Shown: piece by piece, positions 49,110-62,079 of the stretch | How the letters are laid out: every line of letters begins with the position of its first letter | Numbering within the stretch: position 1 is the first letter of the stretch | From: Allacma fusca | Lineage: Eukaryota; Arthropoda; Collembola; Symphypleona; Sminthuridae | Assembly (NCBI GenBank): GCA_947179485.1 | Contig: OX359245.1 | Coordinates: forward strand, 29,251,067-29,315,066 | Length of the DNA: 64,000 nt | Direction of reading: 5' to 3' | The notes under the pieces: model-generated | Told to the model about the DNA's origin: nothing | Databases searched by the model: none | Seen by the model: the letters and a program-made list of their open reading frames with translations, nothing else | Program-made: the position numbers and the translations under genes

Positions 49110-52100
49110 GTCCAAAATATCTCAGGGCATTTTGAGCAGGCTGTGCGTGATACCTTGTCACGTCACGTTCATTTTTACAGCTCTGATTGCAAACTAATGA
49201 ATGAGTTCTCCTGAACGCATGACAAAATTGTTTATTGACTTTGAAGTTCCTTTTAATTCCAGAATGCAAATGTCCAGATTTCGGCTTTCAAAACGAATAT
49301 TTTATCACATTTCAATTTAAACACGAATGTAAGAGGCAGTCAAAAACATTGACTAGCCCGAAACTGCGTCAAAAACCATAACTTGCAGACGTTGAACTTT
49401 TCCAAATCCCTTGTAACTAAGAAATAATTTTTTAATAAAATTTGTTACAAATAAGTTTATTTAATCGAAATGTGTCCAATTCAAACATTAATGTCCTCAT
49501 AGAAACGTATTACCCACACCGACATTTCCCGCAAAAAATTCTCAAATAAAATTGCAAAATTTATTTTGTTGTACAGTACAAGAACTTTCTACTTTTCCCT
49601 TATTTCGAAATTTCCTGTAACAGGCTGTGATAAAAATGCAAATTAAAAAATGTCTTCTCCGAGTTTTTTACACTTTTGCTACTACGACCAGAATTGAAAC
49701 TATTTTTAACCATTCAGGGCCGCTATATTGAACACGGAGAAGGTTGTCAAAAAATGAAAACTTACCAACTAGAGGACATATTTGAATAACATTTATATTA
49801 TATTTGTACTCTAATTAACACCCATCTCTCTGATTTCTATCCCTCGACCAAGGCACTAAGCTTCGAAGCCATATCCCTATTGATCATAGTTAAGTACTTG
49901 GAGTGCTAGACTATACTCGACCTGATAACCCTGTAAAAGCATTTGAACTATTTCAATATTTATGAAAAAATAAATGTAGCGAAATTTAAATTGCTTCTTA
50001 AATTATTTTAAAAACGATGTTCTAGTTCCCCATTTCCCAAAATTCAAAGCATTTCTAATCTTGGGGAAAACGCAGCACACTGGGAATGTAGGGCATTTTC
50101 AACTGGATAAAATATTGAAGAGTGTTTTCAATCATCCAACCCTGACAATGTGTCATGAGTTATTTACTGGAGTCTAATTAGTGAAAACAATGTCTCATCG
50201 TTATGATTGTCGGTAATGTGAGAAAATTTGTATTTACTCTGTCTCACGATATTCTAGAAACATTTAAAAGCAATTTAATTACGACAAATATATTTGACAT
50301 TTCTTCCTCATTCAAAAATTTAAAGTAATCTATCTACATAATTTAAGCATATTTATATCCAAATCAATACTTTCTACTTGACTGAGATATTTTTGGTGAA
50401 AACACGTTTCAAGTGTGAAATCAAACGGACATTTATCTGGACAACGTGCAAAACTTACATATATATAATTACTTTACGATAGCAGTGAATTGTAAAGTAG
50501 TAATTGTTTGTGAGTTGGAAAGTTACATTCTGATTGAATTTTTCTAGCCATGACCACCTTGAATTTGATAAATGGTTTTAGTATCTCTTCAAACATTGAT
50601 CAAAATACTCTCCTGACAGTATGGGCGCTCTTTGTGATTACATTTCAGAGTGCTTCTTCGGCGTCTGTGGGGCAAGATGATTCAATCAAAAAGGTCAGTT
50701 CTTTCAAGTCATTTGAGCATCAAACATTCAATCGCAGTAGACAAAATTGTAGGTACCATTACTGAAATTGTGACTACATTAAGAGTTAAAGTAATTCATA
50801 AAAAATGTTTTGCCTACAGTTTCCAATTGTTCTAACAATCAATTTGGGACAATCCGTAACTATGTACGTTGGGTTTGATTTACGTACGGCATACAGGCCT
50901 GCTGTTGAGTTCCTATTCATATTTGCTCCATCAAAACTCAGTCGCATTTAACCTTACGTATAAATTTCCTTGGTTATGATGGAAACCAGGAACTTATGAA
51001 TAATTCTTCAGAATATAATTATCGTATACATGTTATAACTTACTATTCCAAGCTAAAGTTTACAATCATGTCATTCTTTTCTCTAGCAACGATGTCATTT
51101 ATGGCGAAAACTATAACAAGAACCATGCAATGGCCAAACCGTTGGCGGGAAACTTTCTGGCCAAATTTGATGTTTATGGTACGAATTCCGACCAAATGAT
51201 TCAAAGAATACGAAATAAAATTCCCCTTGATCCCCACTCAAATAATAATAATATTATAATAATGGCGGATATAAAGATTTTAAACTATTGTATGAACAAA
51301 AGTAGATTCAATAATTAAATTAATGCTTCCATTAGAATCGAATCCAATCTTTACTTTATTTAGTAACTATGTGCGAAAACGGAATAAACTGTGAACTGTC
51401 ATAGTAAATACATAATTTTAAAGACGCATATCCAAATATTACTTCTAAAATATAAGTCTGTCTGTAACTGATTGTGCACACAATTTGGAGTGAATATAGG
51501 CAAAAAAGTCCTATTGTCTTGAGAAATTTTTTAATAGTAATTACATATGTATGTATATACTCAAATTCTAGCTAGTGATATTATACATAATTGATTTTTT
51601 CACTTTAATTGCACGGAGAATAAGCCTGGGAAATAATTAGTTGTCATTGCTTAATTGTGCATATTTGGTGAATATATACTCACAAGTAAGCACTATCATT
51701 GTATGATCGGTGAAACCGATTTCTGTTTATTTCCCTGATGGCTATCACCGTCAGTACTTTTCCTAGTTCCAGAGTTGCAGGAAAATATTTCAGGGAAATG
51801 TTTGAGTCATATATTTTTATATGAGAGCTTTTGTACTATCCAATAATAACCAATAAATTCCTTCAATTAGTTAACCTAGCAGCTTCAAATTTTCCACAGC
51901 TCCAAGACCACGTTCATATGTTTCATTAAAAAAACTTGGCATTTGTTTACTGTGAGCTCAAAGGAAATAAAGTGTATTCTACATTTAGATTTCTATAGAT
52001 ATTCTTAATATTACAACGGCTGCCCCAACTTTTCATGAGTTGCAACTTATGCAGTAGTATCAGAATGTACTCGAACAGGAGCACATACACCTATGGGAAG

Positions 52101-52260
52101 ATTGGATATTGTAGTCATGCACTTGTTGCAAGAACAATGACGTCCTGCATATTTGACTGCAAGCACATGCACCTATGGGAATACGTCGTGGGATCCCAAT
52201 AGCACTGACTACAAGCAATTTCATTATACTGGATAATATGCACAATAAGTGAACTTTGAA
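49110..52260. repeat. Segmental duplication, copy A (broken SEC14-like gene)
   Basis: Matches 55980-62540 in order: GGCATTTTGAGCAGG, CTTTTAATTCCAGAATGCAA, GGGGAAAACGCAGCA, ATGACCACCTTG, TTCCTTGGTTATGATG, GTAAGCACTATCATTGT and AACAGGAGCACATACACC. It lacks the two transposable elements present in the other copy. Confidence 0.87.
50550..51318 (+). pseudogene. SEC14/CRAL-TRIO-like pseudogene
   Basis: Exon 1 (50550 to about 50750) is kept and codes the same signal-peptide leader as the intact gene (SASSASVGQDDSIKK), but two bases are missing in the AATCGCAGT.AGAC region, shifting the frame before the donor. Exon 2, most of exon 3 and exon 4 are gone. The last part of exon 3 survives (about 50866-50910) with its GT donor changed to TT. 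The last exon survives (about 51119-51318) with AKPLAGNFLAKFDVYGTNSD recognisable, but an AAT repeat expansion sits where the intact gene reads QLPYSMGG. A dead paralogue of 58413-60590. Confidence 0.87.
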
Positions 52261-52653
52261 AGTTTAAGGTTAATTGTGAGGAATTATAGTACGGAGCATA
52301 GAATTTTAGAGTATGGGTACCTAGACAATTAAATAATGTTAAATTACTCTCAGACTAATTGAACTAAAAATAGAAGCTCTGGACTTAAGGAAGTCTTCAT
52401 AATAAATAGTTGTGCAGTCTTTTGAGAGAAGATAAAATGGTAGATATACCTAACAGCTGCAATGGAGTTCTCATTGCGTCTACAGGAGAGCCTCACTATA
52501 TACTAGTAGATTCTGTTTGGTCAAAGGGGTTTTGGACGGAAGTATAAAGTGGAAATGAATGCATGGCTTGAAAATTGAACTCGATGTGACATTCCAATCC
52601 GGCTCATATACGCATAACATCACTGTTCTCTGTACAAATGATGCCTAAATCTG

Positions 52654-53053
52654 CAGGGTTGGCAAAAAACCGGCTTTTATCAATAAAGGCCAAGCCAGTG
52701 GCAAGAAATGGTAACAACCGGTTTTTATTGGACAGTGGACTTATTTGGATAGTATTAATTATGGGCATTTTATACCAACCTATACAACAGGTCCGGGCCG
52801 GTTAGAACCGGATTTTAACCAATAATAACCAGGCCATGTCTGACCACTTGGCAACCCTGTGTTCATGCATGCGTAATATTAGCCAAGCCGGTGGTACGTT
52901 TTGGTTAAAACCTGGTTTTTATTGGGCAGTGGATTTATTTGGATAATATTAATTACGACCATTTTATACCAAACCAAGCAATTGGACCAAGCCGGTAAGA
53001 ACCGGATTTTAACCAATAACGGCCAGGCCATTTCTTGCCACTTGCCAACCCTG
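52654..53053. mobile_element. hAT-type MITE, 400 bp
   Basis: Inverted ends CAGGGTTGGCAA / TTGCCAACCCTG, flanked by TAAATCTG (52646-52653) and TAAATCAG (53054-53061), an 8-base duplication with one mismatch. The inside consists of two related units of about 165 bases, each with ACCGG, TTTTTATTGG, GTGGA.TTATTTGGATA and CATTTTATACCAA. Confidence 0.9.
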
Positions 53054-53099
53054 TAAATCAGGCATTAAAGCAATTTTGAAGGGAATGGGGGAAAGTTGA

Positions 53100-55570
53100 A
53101 TAACAAAGATTCCAAGCCATTTCCTTATCAGATAATACCTCATTGTAAATTTTTCAACTGTCTGGAAACAACTGTCCGGCCGATATCGCACAGACGGACA
53201 AGCACACATAAGGACGAAAACAATACTCAAGGCACCTCGTTTTACTTTGCCCCTAAAACCATCCCAACATATGTATGTAGGTATTCATAACTCTCACAGA
53301 ATGACACGTTACCGCTTGGATAATCTCATATTTGCAGGCGTGACCTTTTCGAACTTTTGTTGGTATTGTCAGTGTCTTGCGACTATATGCACTTCAGTGA
53401 TCTTTAATTATGGAAAGCAAAGATAGATGACCAGATTTGGTAAAGCAACAATACAAAAATATGATTGGTCCGAAAAGAGTTAGCAAGCAGAAAACTCAAC
53501 AATGCTAACACTATAAGAAAATAAAAAAAATATACTTGGTATAGGTTAGGATCTTAGGTATCGAATATATATAAAAATATGTGTAGATATGTACTATAAA
53601 ATGTTCTCGGAGATACTCAAATGTGTATAACAAAAACAATGAATGTAAGGTTATTGCAAGATATGTAGGTGTACTCAATACATTGAGCATTAACATAAGG
53701 CGGCTACAAATATACTACCGAACAACAAAGTGCAGTGGTTAGTCCATAAAGGAAATCTCAACACTACAAAGGCCAACAGATTAGCAAATGTTGATAATGC
53801 ATTTTCAGGTTATATTTATACCTTGGAAATTGTATCTAGTGATTCCCTAAAATAAACCACTATTGCAAAACGTGAGCTACGGGCAGGCAATGATAAGCAA
53901 TATGTAGTGTCTTTCTATGCAGTACGTACTGTATGCAGTACAAACGTCCGACACTATAGGAAAAGTGACAATAACAACAAAGTTTCAAAAAATTGGAAAT
54001 CTAAATATTATGTATGTAGGTCTCTAATATACTGAAAATAGCTCTGCAGTCTTTAATACATGGCCTCTTGAAGTCTTTATCATTTTGTCGACGAACTTAC
54101 TCATTCACCATCATTAGAGTAATACGTGCATGTATAATGAAATCCAGGCTGTAATCTTTTTATATATTATTTATATAAGCGTTGCATCTCAACCCAAGGC
54201 CCTTAATATTTACACGGCCACTTATATATACGAAATCCATACGTGTTTCATTATTACGATCTTATCTTTATTCTTTTCTACACCCATCTCGTCTGCGAAA
54301 TTCAAAGAGCAAAGTTACACGCACACAAAGCCTGTACTTGTAATGTATTGAACATCCAACAGCACTGTTAATTTGTATCATTAGTGTGCATACTAATATT
54401 TTAACAAATACTTCATTGAAATATGAATTTGCTTTTGTAACATACTATCGTACTGTCTTACAATTTCCATTAAGTGCTTCATGTAATCTCATTAAATTCA
54501 TTGTAGTTTTATGTGTCCGTATTACTTATGTTCATTTCAAATTCCTCCGTATAACTGTATATGATGGAACATACACACGTCGCATAGAACCTTGTACGAG
54601 TTTTATTCCTGGAAGTCAAAACTTGTGCTAAAACATCGAGCCTGACATTAGTCTTGAAATTCACCTTTGAGTTCATATTTTTCAATTCAAAACTCTGTAC
54701 ACAAATTGTTGAAACCAAAAATCGTGTTCTCCTTCGGAATCAAATATTTTCACCAAAACTAATTTTTACCGGAATACTTGAATTTACCTTACACGGGATT
54801 TCACGGTTTTAATCTTTGAGGGTAGACTCGTCTATTCTTCTTGAGGATACGAGAGGTTGGGTGGCATAAAAAGTAAAATTAGGGTAGATGCATTGGTATA
54901 TAGTTCAATTACACCCAAATACGCGAAAACTCAATTCATTATATTAAATTATTTAACAATTTGAAATGAAGTAGTCAACTTTCAACAGAATTTATTTTAT
55001 TTATGAAACTACGAATTCCTCTAAAATCAAAATATCCAAAATAAACTTAAAAATTTTCAAAAATCATAATTATGAGAAATGCACAAATTATGCAGGATAT
55101 TCATACAGAACCAGATTAGTTTAGTCTATTACTCCTGTTACTGGACGGGTTGGATGGGCAGGAAACAGGTGGTAACCATCGCGAAATATCTTGAAAAAGA
55201 CTCAAACGTCCGAAATAGATCGAGGGGTTGCCTGGAGAACTGATGGAAAACCTGACATTCATGTACCCAGGAAGGGATGGAAAAACACAAAATTAAATTA
55301 AATTAAAAATTGACTGACTTTGGACAATATATGTAGGCTGTGTAAAGTTTTTTCTATATTGCTGTGCAGCAATTCACTGGTAAAAAGTTTTTATCCCATG
55401 GGACACTTGCTTCTTCGCAGGCATGCGCATAACGTTGGCAGCAAATTTAACTTAAGCGTCAGAAGAACCCAAAACTTATTTGACTGTTCTGTACAATCAG
55501 GGTTGCACAAATGAAAATGCGCTAGGTTTTATGCCTACCCTCCTGAAAATGCTCTGAAATTGCTCAAAAC
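53100..55570. other. Intergenic
   Basis: No gene supported. 53150-53275 weakly resembles the repeat at 470-1010 (ACTGTC.GG, ACAGACGGACAAGCACAC, TTTGCCCCTA). The remainder is AT-rich with TATA/GTAT-rich tracts. Confidence 0.3.
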
Positions 55571-55575
55571 GCCAG

Positions 55576-55750
55576 TATTTTCCTATGAGACGTAGCATAA
55601 TATTTTCCTATGAGACTTAGCATAATATTTTCCTATGAGACTTAACTTAGTATTTTCCTATGAGACTTAGCATAATATTTTCCTATGAGACTTAACTTAG
55701 TATTTTCCTATGAGACTTAGCATAGTATTTTCCTATGAGATTTATCATAG
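55576..55750. repeat. 25-bp tandem repeat, exactly seven units
   Basis: Seven uninterrupted 25-base units begin TATTTTCCTATGAGACTTAG. Two variant endings (GCATAA or ACTTAG) alternate in part. Units start at 55576, 55601, 55626, 55651, 55676, 55701 and 55726. Confidence 0.95.
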
Positions 55751-57088
55751 AACACTTCATTATACGCTATCCATATACGAAGGGGCAGATGTCTAAATGT
55801 CAATGAGTAATTGTGGCAGTTGTGAGGGTGGTAGTACGCCAAGAATACTAAAGTTTTTCAAGCATGTGTCATTTGTGCGGTTGTGCTAGTTACATTCTGT
55901 CGAAAATTGTTTCGCGCACTAAAGGTATAGCTTAAACAGGTCGAATTAAACATTAAAATGCCGAAAAAATACCAGTACCTGGCCAAAATCCCTCATGGCA
56001 TTTTGAGCAGGTGTCAGAGATGACAATCTTAAATGCTAGACTAATTGCTAAATTATAATTATGAAATAAATGACTCTTGTGATGAGTCTTAACTTTAAGA
56101 CTAGAAGGCTCGAATTTATGAGAGCTTAATAAATGTACAAGATCCCCGTCCCCTTATACATATAATATATATGAGGGCTACCATATAAATTTCAGGATCC
56201 ACCCTCGCACAGGAATTTTTACAGCCCTGGTTGCAAAGTCAATACAAAACCAATTTTTAAAACGTTTCAATCAAACACCTTCAGATAGATCAAAGATGAG
56301 GGCAGTTGTTGTTTGATAACTTGGTATTTATTATAAATAATGAGTTCTCCGGAAAGCATGGCAAATCTGATGCTTGATTTTGTAATCCCTTTTAATTCCA
56401 GAATGCAAATGTTCAAATTTTGAGTTTCAAAGCAAATATTGTCTTATTTTGCTTTAAATTCCAACGTAAGAGGCAGTCGAAAAACATTGACTAGTCTGAA
56501 ATTCCGTTGAAAACCATACGCTGAACTTTCCAAAATCCCTTGTTTCTGTGAATTATATTTTATTTAAATAAATTGTTACAAGTAAGTAACATCAATATCC
56601 TCATAGAAAAGTACTATCCACATCGTCATTTCCCTTAGCTTGCATGATTTCAAACGGAAAATGTCAAAATGTAATTTGTTGTACAGTACTAGCACTTAAT
56701 ACTTTCACCTTTTTTTGGAACTGACTGAGACATGAGATTTAAATAATTTCTTCTCCAAGTGTTACTTGCTTTTGCTTCAACGGCCGGATTTGTAGTTATT
56801 TTACCATTCACGATATTGAATACGGAGAAAGTTATCGTAAAATTAAAATTTACCAACCGAATTTTAAACTGGAAATTCATCTTCTTCAATTCATCAATCT
56901 TGAAATTCATAAATAAAACCACACTTTAACCGTAAACAGTACAAGGATTACGCCTTTGAACGGAATTTTATAAAATAAGTAGTTTCTCATTATGGATATT
57001 TAGATATAATACCGCAACTGTCTATTGTAGGAAGGGAGATAATTTATGGAGTTTACCATACCTATACATATTTTCATTACATAACTCC

Positions 57089-57929
57089 TAGGGATTGGCA
57101 TATCGACAATTTGTTAAATATCGTTAATCTCGTTATCGCTCATCCTAAAAATGACGATTACGATATTGAAGGACGATATACCTAACGATATTTATTTCAA
57201 TTTGAAACGCAACGGTTAATAACAGAAAATGCAAAATAAATCATACGAAAAAATAATAAAGTAATAGACCAAAACTGCCAGAGTATTGATGATTAGTTAA
57301 ATGTTTACTTTATTACTACTGTTTATGACAAAAAGTGCCACAAAAATGCATTGTTCTAAGAATTATCAAAGAACTTTGCGTTTTACTGATCCCGTTCCGA
57401 AGAGACTATATAGTTGATATTAATTGAATGAAAACTGGTGCTGATAATGAGGATTTACGTAAGGCAAACCAACTATATTTTAACCCCACCAACAACATAA
57501 TTGGTATTCATTTTTCTGAAACTGGTGTGGACAATAAGTAATCACGAAGGTTCCACCAAGTATGCTTTGATTCCAGCAGAAACAAACTTGGTATTAATTA
57601 AAGAAAAACTGGTTCTGAAAATGAGCAATCCCGTAAGCTACACCTAGTATGTTTTAAGGAAACCAGGAATTTATACGTGGTAATGTTATGTGCTGACCGA
57701 CTGTTTTGAATTAGTGAACAGACATTAAAATGAGTGAAAATGGGGTGAATCAGTATTTGGGGAACTATAGTGTACCGTTTTTGGAAACTGAACCACGTAT
57801 TTACACATGGAAACTTACCGATAGATCGTTCAAACTTTACGATAATTATCGTTCAAACTTTACGATAATTATCGTTCAATATCGTTTCCAAAAATGTACG
57901 ATATAGCTATATCGGTATGCCAATGCTTA
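57089..57929. mobile_element. hAT-like non-autonomous element, 841 bp
   Basis: Imperfect inverted ends TAGGGATTGGCATATCG / rc of CGGTATGCCAATGCTTA, with the 8-base duplication ATAACTCC on both sides (57081-57088, 57930-57937). Subterminal ATATCGTT and AACGATA motifs relate it to the element at 27393-28594. 57826-57873 holds two direct copies of CGTTCAAACTTTACGATAAT. No transposase. Confidence 0.92.
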
Positions 57930-58352
57930 ATAACTCCGCATGTTTCGGAGACCGACTGAACAATGTATTCATATAATTTTGAGTTATGGTTTTAGTGTCT
58001 AATTAACTGAATAGTGTCAAAATATTAAATTATTTTGACTTTAACTGAAATACTTTGCTCTGTTCCCATCGAAAAAGCCTCGAAAAGCCCAAAATGTAAG
58101 GTATTTCCAATGATGGGGAAAACACAGCATACTGCTAAATGTAAGGCATTTTTAATTGGGTAAGGTGTCAAAGTATATTCAACCATCCAACCCTGACAGT
58201 TCGTCATGAGTTGTTTGCTGAACTCCAATTAGTAAGAATAATGTTCCATCATCATGATTGTCTGTAATGTGAGAAAACTGGACTTTACTCTGTCTCACGA
58301 TATTCTAGAAACCAAACGGCCAATTATCTGGAGAACGAGCCAAACTAACTTG

Positions 58353-58359
58353 TATAAGA
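58353..58359 (+). promoter_or_regulatory. Possible TATA box of the SEC14-like gene
   Basis: TATAAGA lies 60 bases upstream of the ATG. The broken copy has TATATATAA at the matching place (50459-50467). Weak evidence. Confidence 0.3.
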
Positions 58360-58412
58360 CGACCACAGTGAATTGCGTCATAAAGTTCCACTCCGAATCC
58401 ATATATCTAGCC

Positions 58413-60590
58413 ATGACCACCTTGCGTTTGATAAATGGTTTTAGTATCTCTTCAAACATGGATCAAAATAGTCTCTTGAGAGTATGGACGTTCTTTGTGA
58501 TTATATTTCAAAGTGCTTCTTCGGCGTCTGTGGGGCAAGATGATTCAATCAAAACGGTCAGTTCTTTCAAGGCATTTGAGCACCAAAAATTCAATCGCAG
58601 TGTAGACAAAATTGTAGGTATCATTACAGATACTCAAATTGTGACTATACATTAAGAGCTAAAGTAATTTATAAAACAGACTAAAACCGAGGAGGTAGTA
58701 GAGAACTTAAAATTTATTTTATTATTGTACAATAAAAGTACGGCTTTCATTCCAGATTAAACATATTTTCGGGTTCAAAATACTCGCTGACATTGGAATT
58801 TCCCATTGCCACACAATTTTTGACCCTAATCGGTGCTCAAATCACCCGTTTGAATTAATAGTTTTTAACTTAATAATTTTAATATTTAGAAATGTGTATC
58901 AGTGATGGCTGACCTAAAGAAGAATTTCAATACGATAGTAATTAAAATTATTGTAAAAATCCGTATCTGAATCAAAATGAATATCCCAACGAATCAAAGA
59001 AAATTTTAAAATTTGTCTCGTTCCTTCCAAGAGTTATGTCAAATAATTTTTTCTGATCTCGCGAATTAAATATAAACCCGTACTGAAGACCTTCTCGTCC
59101 TCGATCCAAAGTTTATTTTCAGAGAATGGTTTTCCAAACTATAAGAATATCTTAATTCAAATTTGGAACAGACGTGTAACATGATGGGTGAATATCCATC
59201 GTATAGTTACAAATTATTTGAAGAAATTATCAGGTGTTTCTATACCCTATAACATTTCTGAATCCATGATTAATTTTAGGATCTTACAAAGAGAGACAGT
59301 CACTACCTGGAGAAAATAAAGGAGTTTAAATACATCGTCAGTGGCTTTGATTATGAAGACCGACCAGGTAAAACGAAATTGCAAAATATGCGTCATTTCC
59401 AGCGTTGGCAGTAGACATTATTTTTTTTAAATTTGGCCATAGCCACTGTTTACAAATATTCAAGCTAGATACTTCGTAGGATAAAATGTTATTGTTTTCA
59501 CCAATATAGAGCTATGAATTTTACAGCCATGAATGAATCCTCTTAAGTGTTATTTTTGAGTGCTAATTGTCTATAAAACTAAATGTATTTGAAAGCAGAA
59601 TTTTTAATTGTGATGCTTTAACCTGCGTAAATGTATTCTACTGTAGTACTCATTATGAACTGGGGCAAGTGGGATGTGATATGGCTGACAAATTATCCGG
59701 AGGAGAAAAACCAATTCATTACCAATTATAACAATTTGTTAAATGAAATCGAGTCAGGGGTTTTTTTCAGAAAACTCGACAAATTTTTGCCTACCGGTTC
59801 CAATTATACCAGCACCAATCAATATGTGACTATCAAAAACTATGACGGGTTTAACCTCCGCACGATGTACAAGCCTGCTGGTGAGTTTTTAATCATACAA
59901 TTTGCTCCATAACAGTCTTCACCAAGACCTAGACACATTTTAACCTTGCGTATAAATTTCCTTGGTTATGATGACAACCAGAAATTTGTGAATAATTCTT
60001 TGGAATACAATTATCTTATCACTATTTAGAGTACATAGAGCTTACTAATTTTAAAAAATTCGACTCTACGTTTACATTGATGGCAAAAGATCCTAATTTG
60101 ATGACATTTTTTGACTATAGCTGTAAAACTACAACTAGGATTGTTGGCGAATATGCAGGCCATTATCGACAAGCTCGCCTACGGTGTAATAATCAATGGT
60201 AAGTTTCCATGCAGAACTCTGCACTGCACATTGGCTCTAATGCAGAACTTTTACTCTTACTGTAGGACTGCCAATAAATTACGATAGGTTTAATTTTAAA
60301 GTACTGCAGCATAGAACATTTTGCGAGACACAATTTTGTTTGATTTATTTTTTTAAAACTACATATGTATATTTTCTTATTCCTGAAAAGCAAATCCAGT
60401 TGTTAACCAGTTTCTTGCAATGGCTAAACCGGTGGCGGGAAACTTTCTGGCTAAGCTTGATGTTTATGGTACTAATTCCGACAAGTGGATTCCGAGGATA
60501 CGAAGTAAAATTCCCCCTGATCAACTTCCCTACTCAATGGGCGGAAATAAAGATTTTAAACCATTATATGAACAAAGCTTGATTCACTAA
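58413..60590 (+). CDS. Secreted SEC14-like (CRAL-TRIO domain) protein
   Basis: Five exons, 58413-58613, 59280-59367, 59647-59880, 60121-60198 and 60391-60590, join in phase to 266 residues. Residues 1-39 contain a signal peptide; the Met at 16 (MDQNSLLRVWTFFVIIFQSA) would give the more usual length. Then comes a CRAL-TRIO fold: FKYIVSGFDYEDRPVLIMNW, GKWDVIW, IKNYDGFNLRTMYKPA, LLANMQAIIDKLAYGVIINA, NPVVNQFLAMAKPVAGNF, KLDVYGTNSDKWIPRI and IPPDQLPYSMGG (the LP..YGG end motif). CRAL-TRIO proteins hold a small lipid in a gated pocket. A signal peptide instead of the usual helical N-domain suggests an extracellular lipid carrier (inference). Alternative reading of 60030-60198 in another frame is open but breaks the family match. 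AATAAA near 60723. The only apparently functional copy here. Confidence 0.88.
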
Positions 60591-61408
60591 TTTAAATAAT
60601 TTTTAGGTTAGAATTGAATTTCATTTGGTACTTTCACTACTTTCCGTAGTAACTTAATGTACGAAATCGGAATAAACTGTGAACTGTTATAGTAAATACA
60701 TAATTTGAAAAACGCATAGCCAAATAAATAAATAAATAAATCTTCTTCTATTTAAGTTTGTCTGTAACTGATTGTGCACCCAACTTGAGGAGCATACACA
60801 TAAGGATGTCTTATCTCTATTTCTTGTAAAAGTTTTTAATAACGTGTATTCAAGTCCTACAGAAAATGGTGATCATCTCAACGGTGGAAGATATACATTT
60901 GGAACTGACAAAGCCCAAAGTTTTTACTTGGGATGCCAGTTGTCCTGTACGGTCTTGTCCAACACTATTTTATTAGACCGGATTCAATTTTTGTCCAATA
61001 ACAGGACCATGATCCTAAAGGCGTACGAAATTAAATTTAATGATTTAACGGAATTTCGACGAGCAAGTTAAAAACGTCATTTCTAAAGATGAAATACTGT
61101 CTTTTGTCTGGTCTGAACTTTGGATCTGGCCAGTTATGTATCAATACTACGAGACTAAAAAGGTATTCTTAGTTTCATTGTAGTCACATCGTATGTCATC
61201 CTACATTGTTGTACGAACAAGTACAAACGTGTAATTCTTTATGCAATTTATATGTGTGTCAATACAAGAGACTGATAAAAATACATAATCGATTTTTCCA
61301 CTTTAATTACACGATGAATAAGCCTGAAAAATAATTAGTTGCAATTGCTGAATAATGCATAGATACATATATAGTGAATATATACACACAAGTAAGCACT
61401 CTCATTGT

Positions 61409-62064
61409 GGTTGTTGCTACAGGACTGTCGAGAGGTGAGGTTGTGCTCATCTGAGCTCCCTTATCTTTTGGCAGATCTGCATAAAAACTTTGAGACACAT
61501 AATTCTTTTTTTTGTCTCCACCACCCGAGTCTCTCTGCTTGGAGAGTTGTGATCCCTGCTGTCAAGTGTCTACCGGGCGAGCGTCTTGCATCATAACGCT
61601 ACCTTGTGCTGTTAGTGATTTGCCACCACCGAATCAGCACTTGATTCCCGGGTAGTTTGCACCCATAGGCTTTTGGGACATTTTGATTTAGCAGTGATCT
61701 CCACGAATCCACGTCATTGCCTTGTGGTATTGACTTGGTGGTGAGTGTCCCAATATCTGGCACATTCCTCAGGTTCTGCAGAAAGTGCAGAGGCTCACCT
61801 GCATTTTACTCGTGGTAGAATAGCAGCCGGAGCCCCTGACATAACTTGAGTAGATTGCATATCTTAGTGAAGCAGTTGCCCAAATAGCAACTTAGGGATA
61901 CGAAATCGGATAAGCAAATACAGGAAAGTGAACATCCCATGCTCACTCTTCCAATGCTATTCGTAAATTAACATGTTCGACAGGGTAATCTGCAATGGGC
62001 CCACTGATGGCCTGAGCAGTGTCCCATAACTTTGGTTGTGGGACCCCCTAAAATACATACATAC
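61409..62064 (+). mobile_element. Retroposed element (SINE or LINE 3' end), 656 bp, with 15-bp TSD
   Basis: Perfect 15-base duplication AAGCACTCTCATTGT on both sides (61394-61408, 62065-62079). The 3' end carries a hairpin (GTCCCA...TGGGAC) followed by a (TACA)n tail, as in non-LTR retroposons. The empty site is preserved in the duplicate segment near 51687-51703. No coding frame was recognised; a tRNA-type promoter is not evident. Confidence 0.9.
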
Positions 62065-62079
62065 AAGCACTCTCATTGT

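Noticed and set aside
60030-60198. Longer alternative exon 4 of the SEC14-like gene, starting at 60030
   Set aside because: It is open and in phase but reads the CRAL-TRIO region in the wrong frame. Starting at 60121 restores LLANMQAIIDKLAYGVIINA and the family match.
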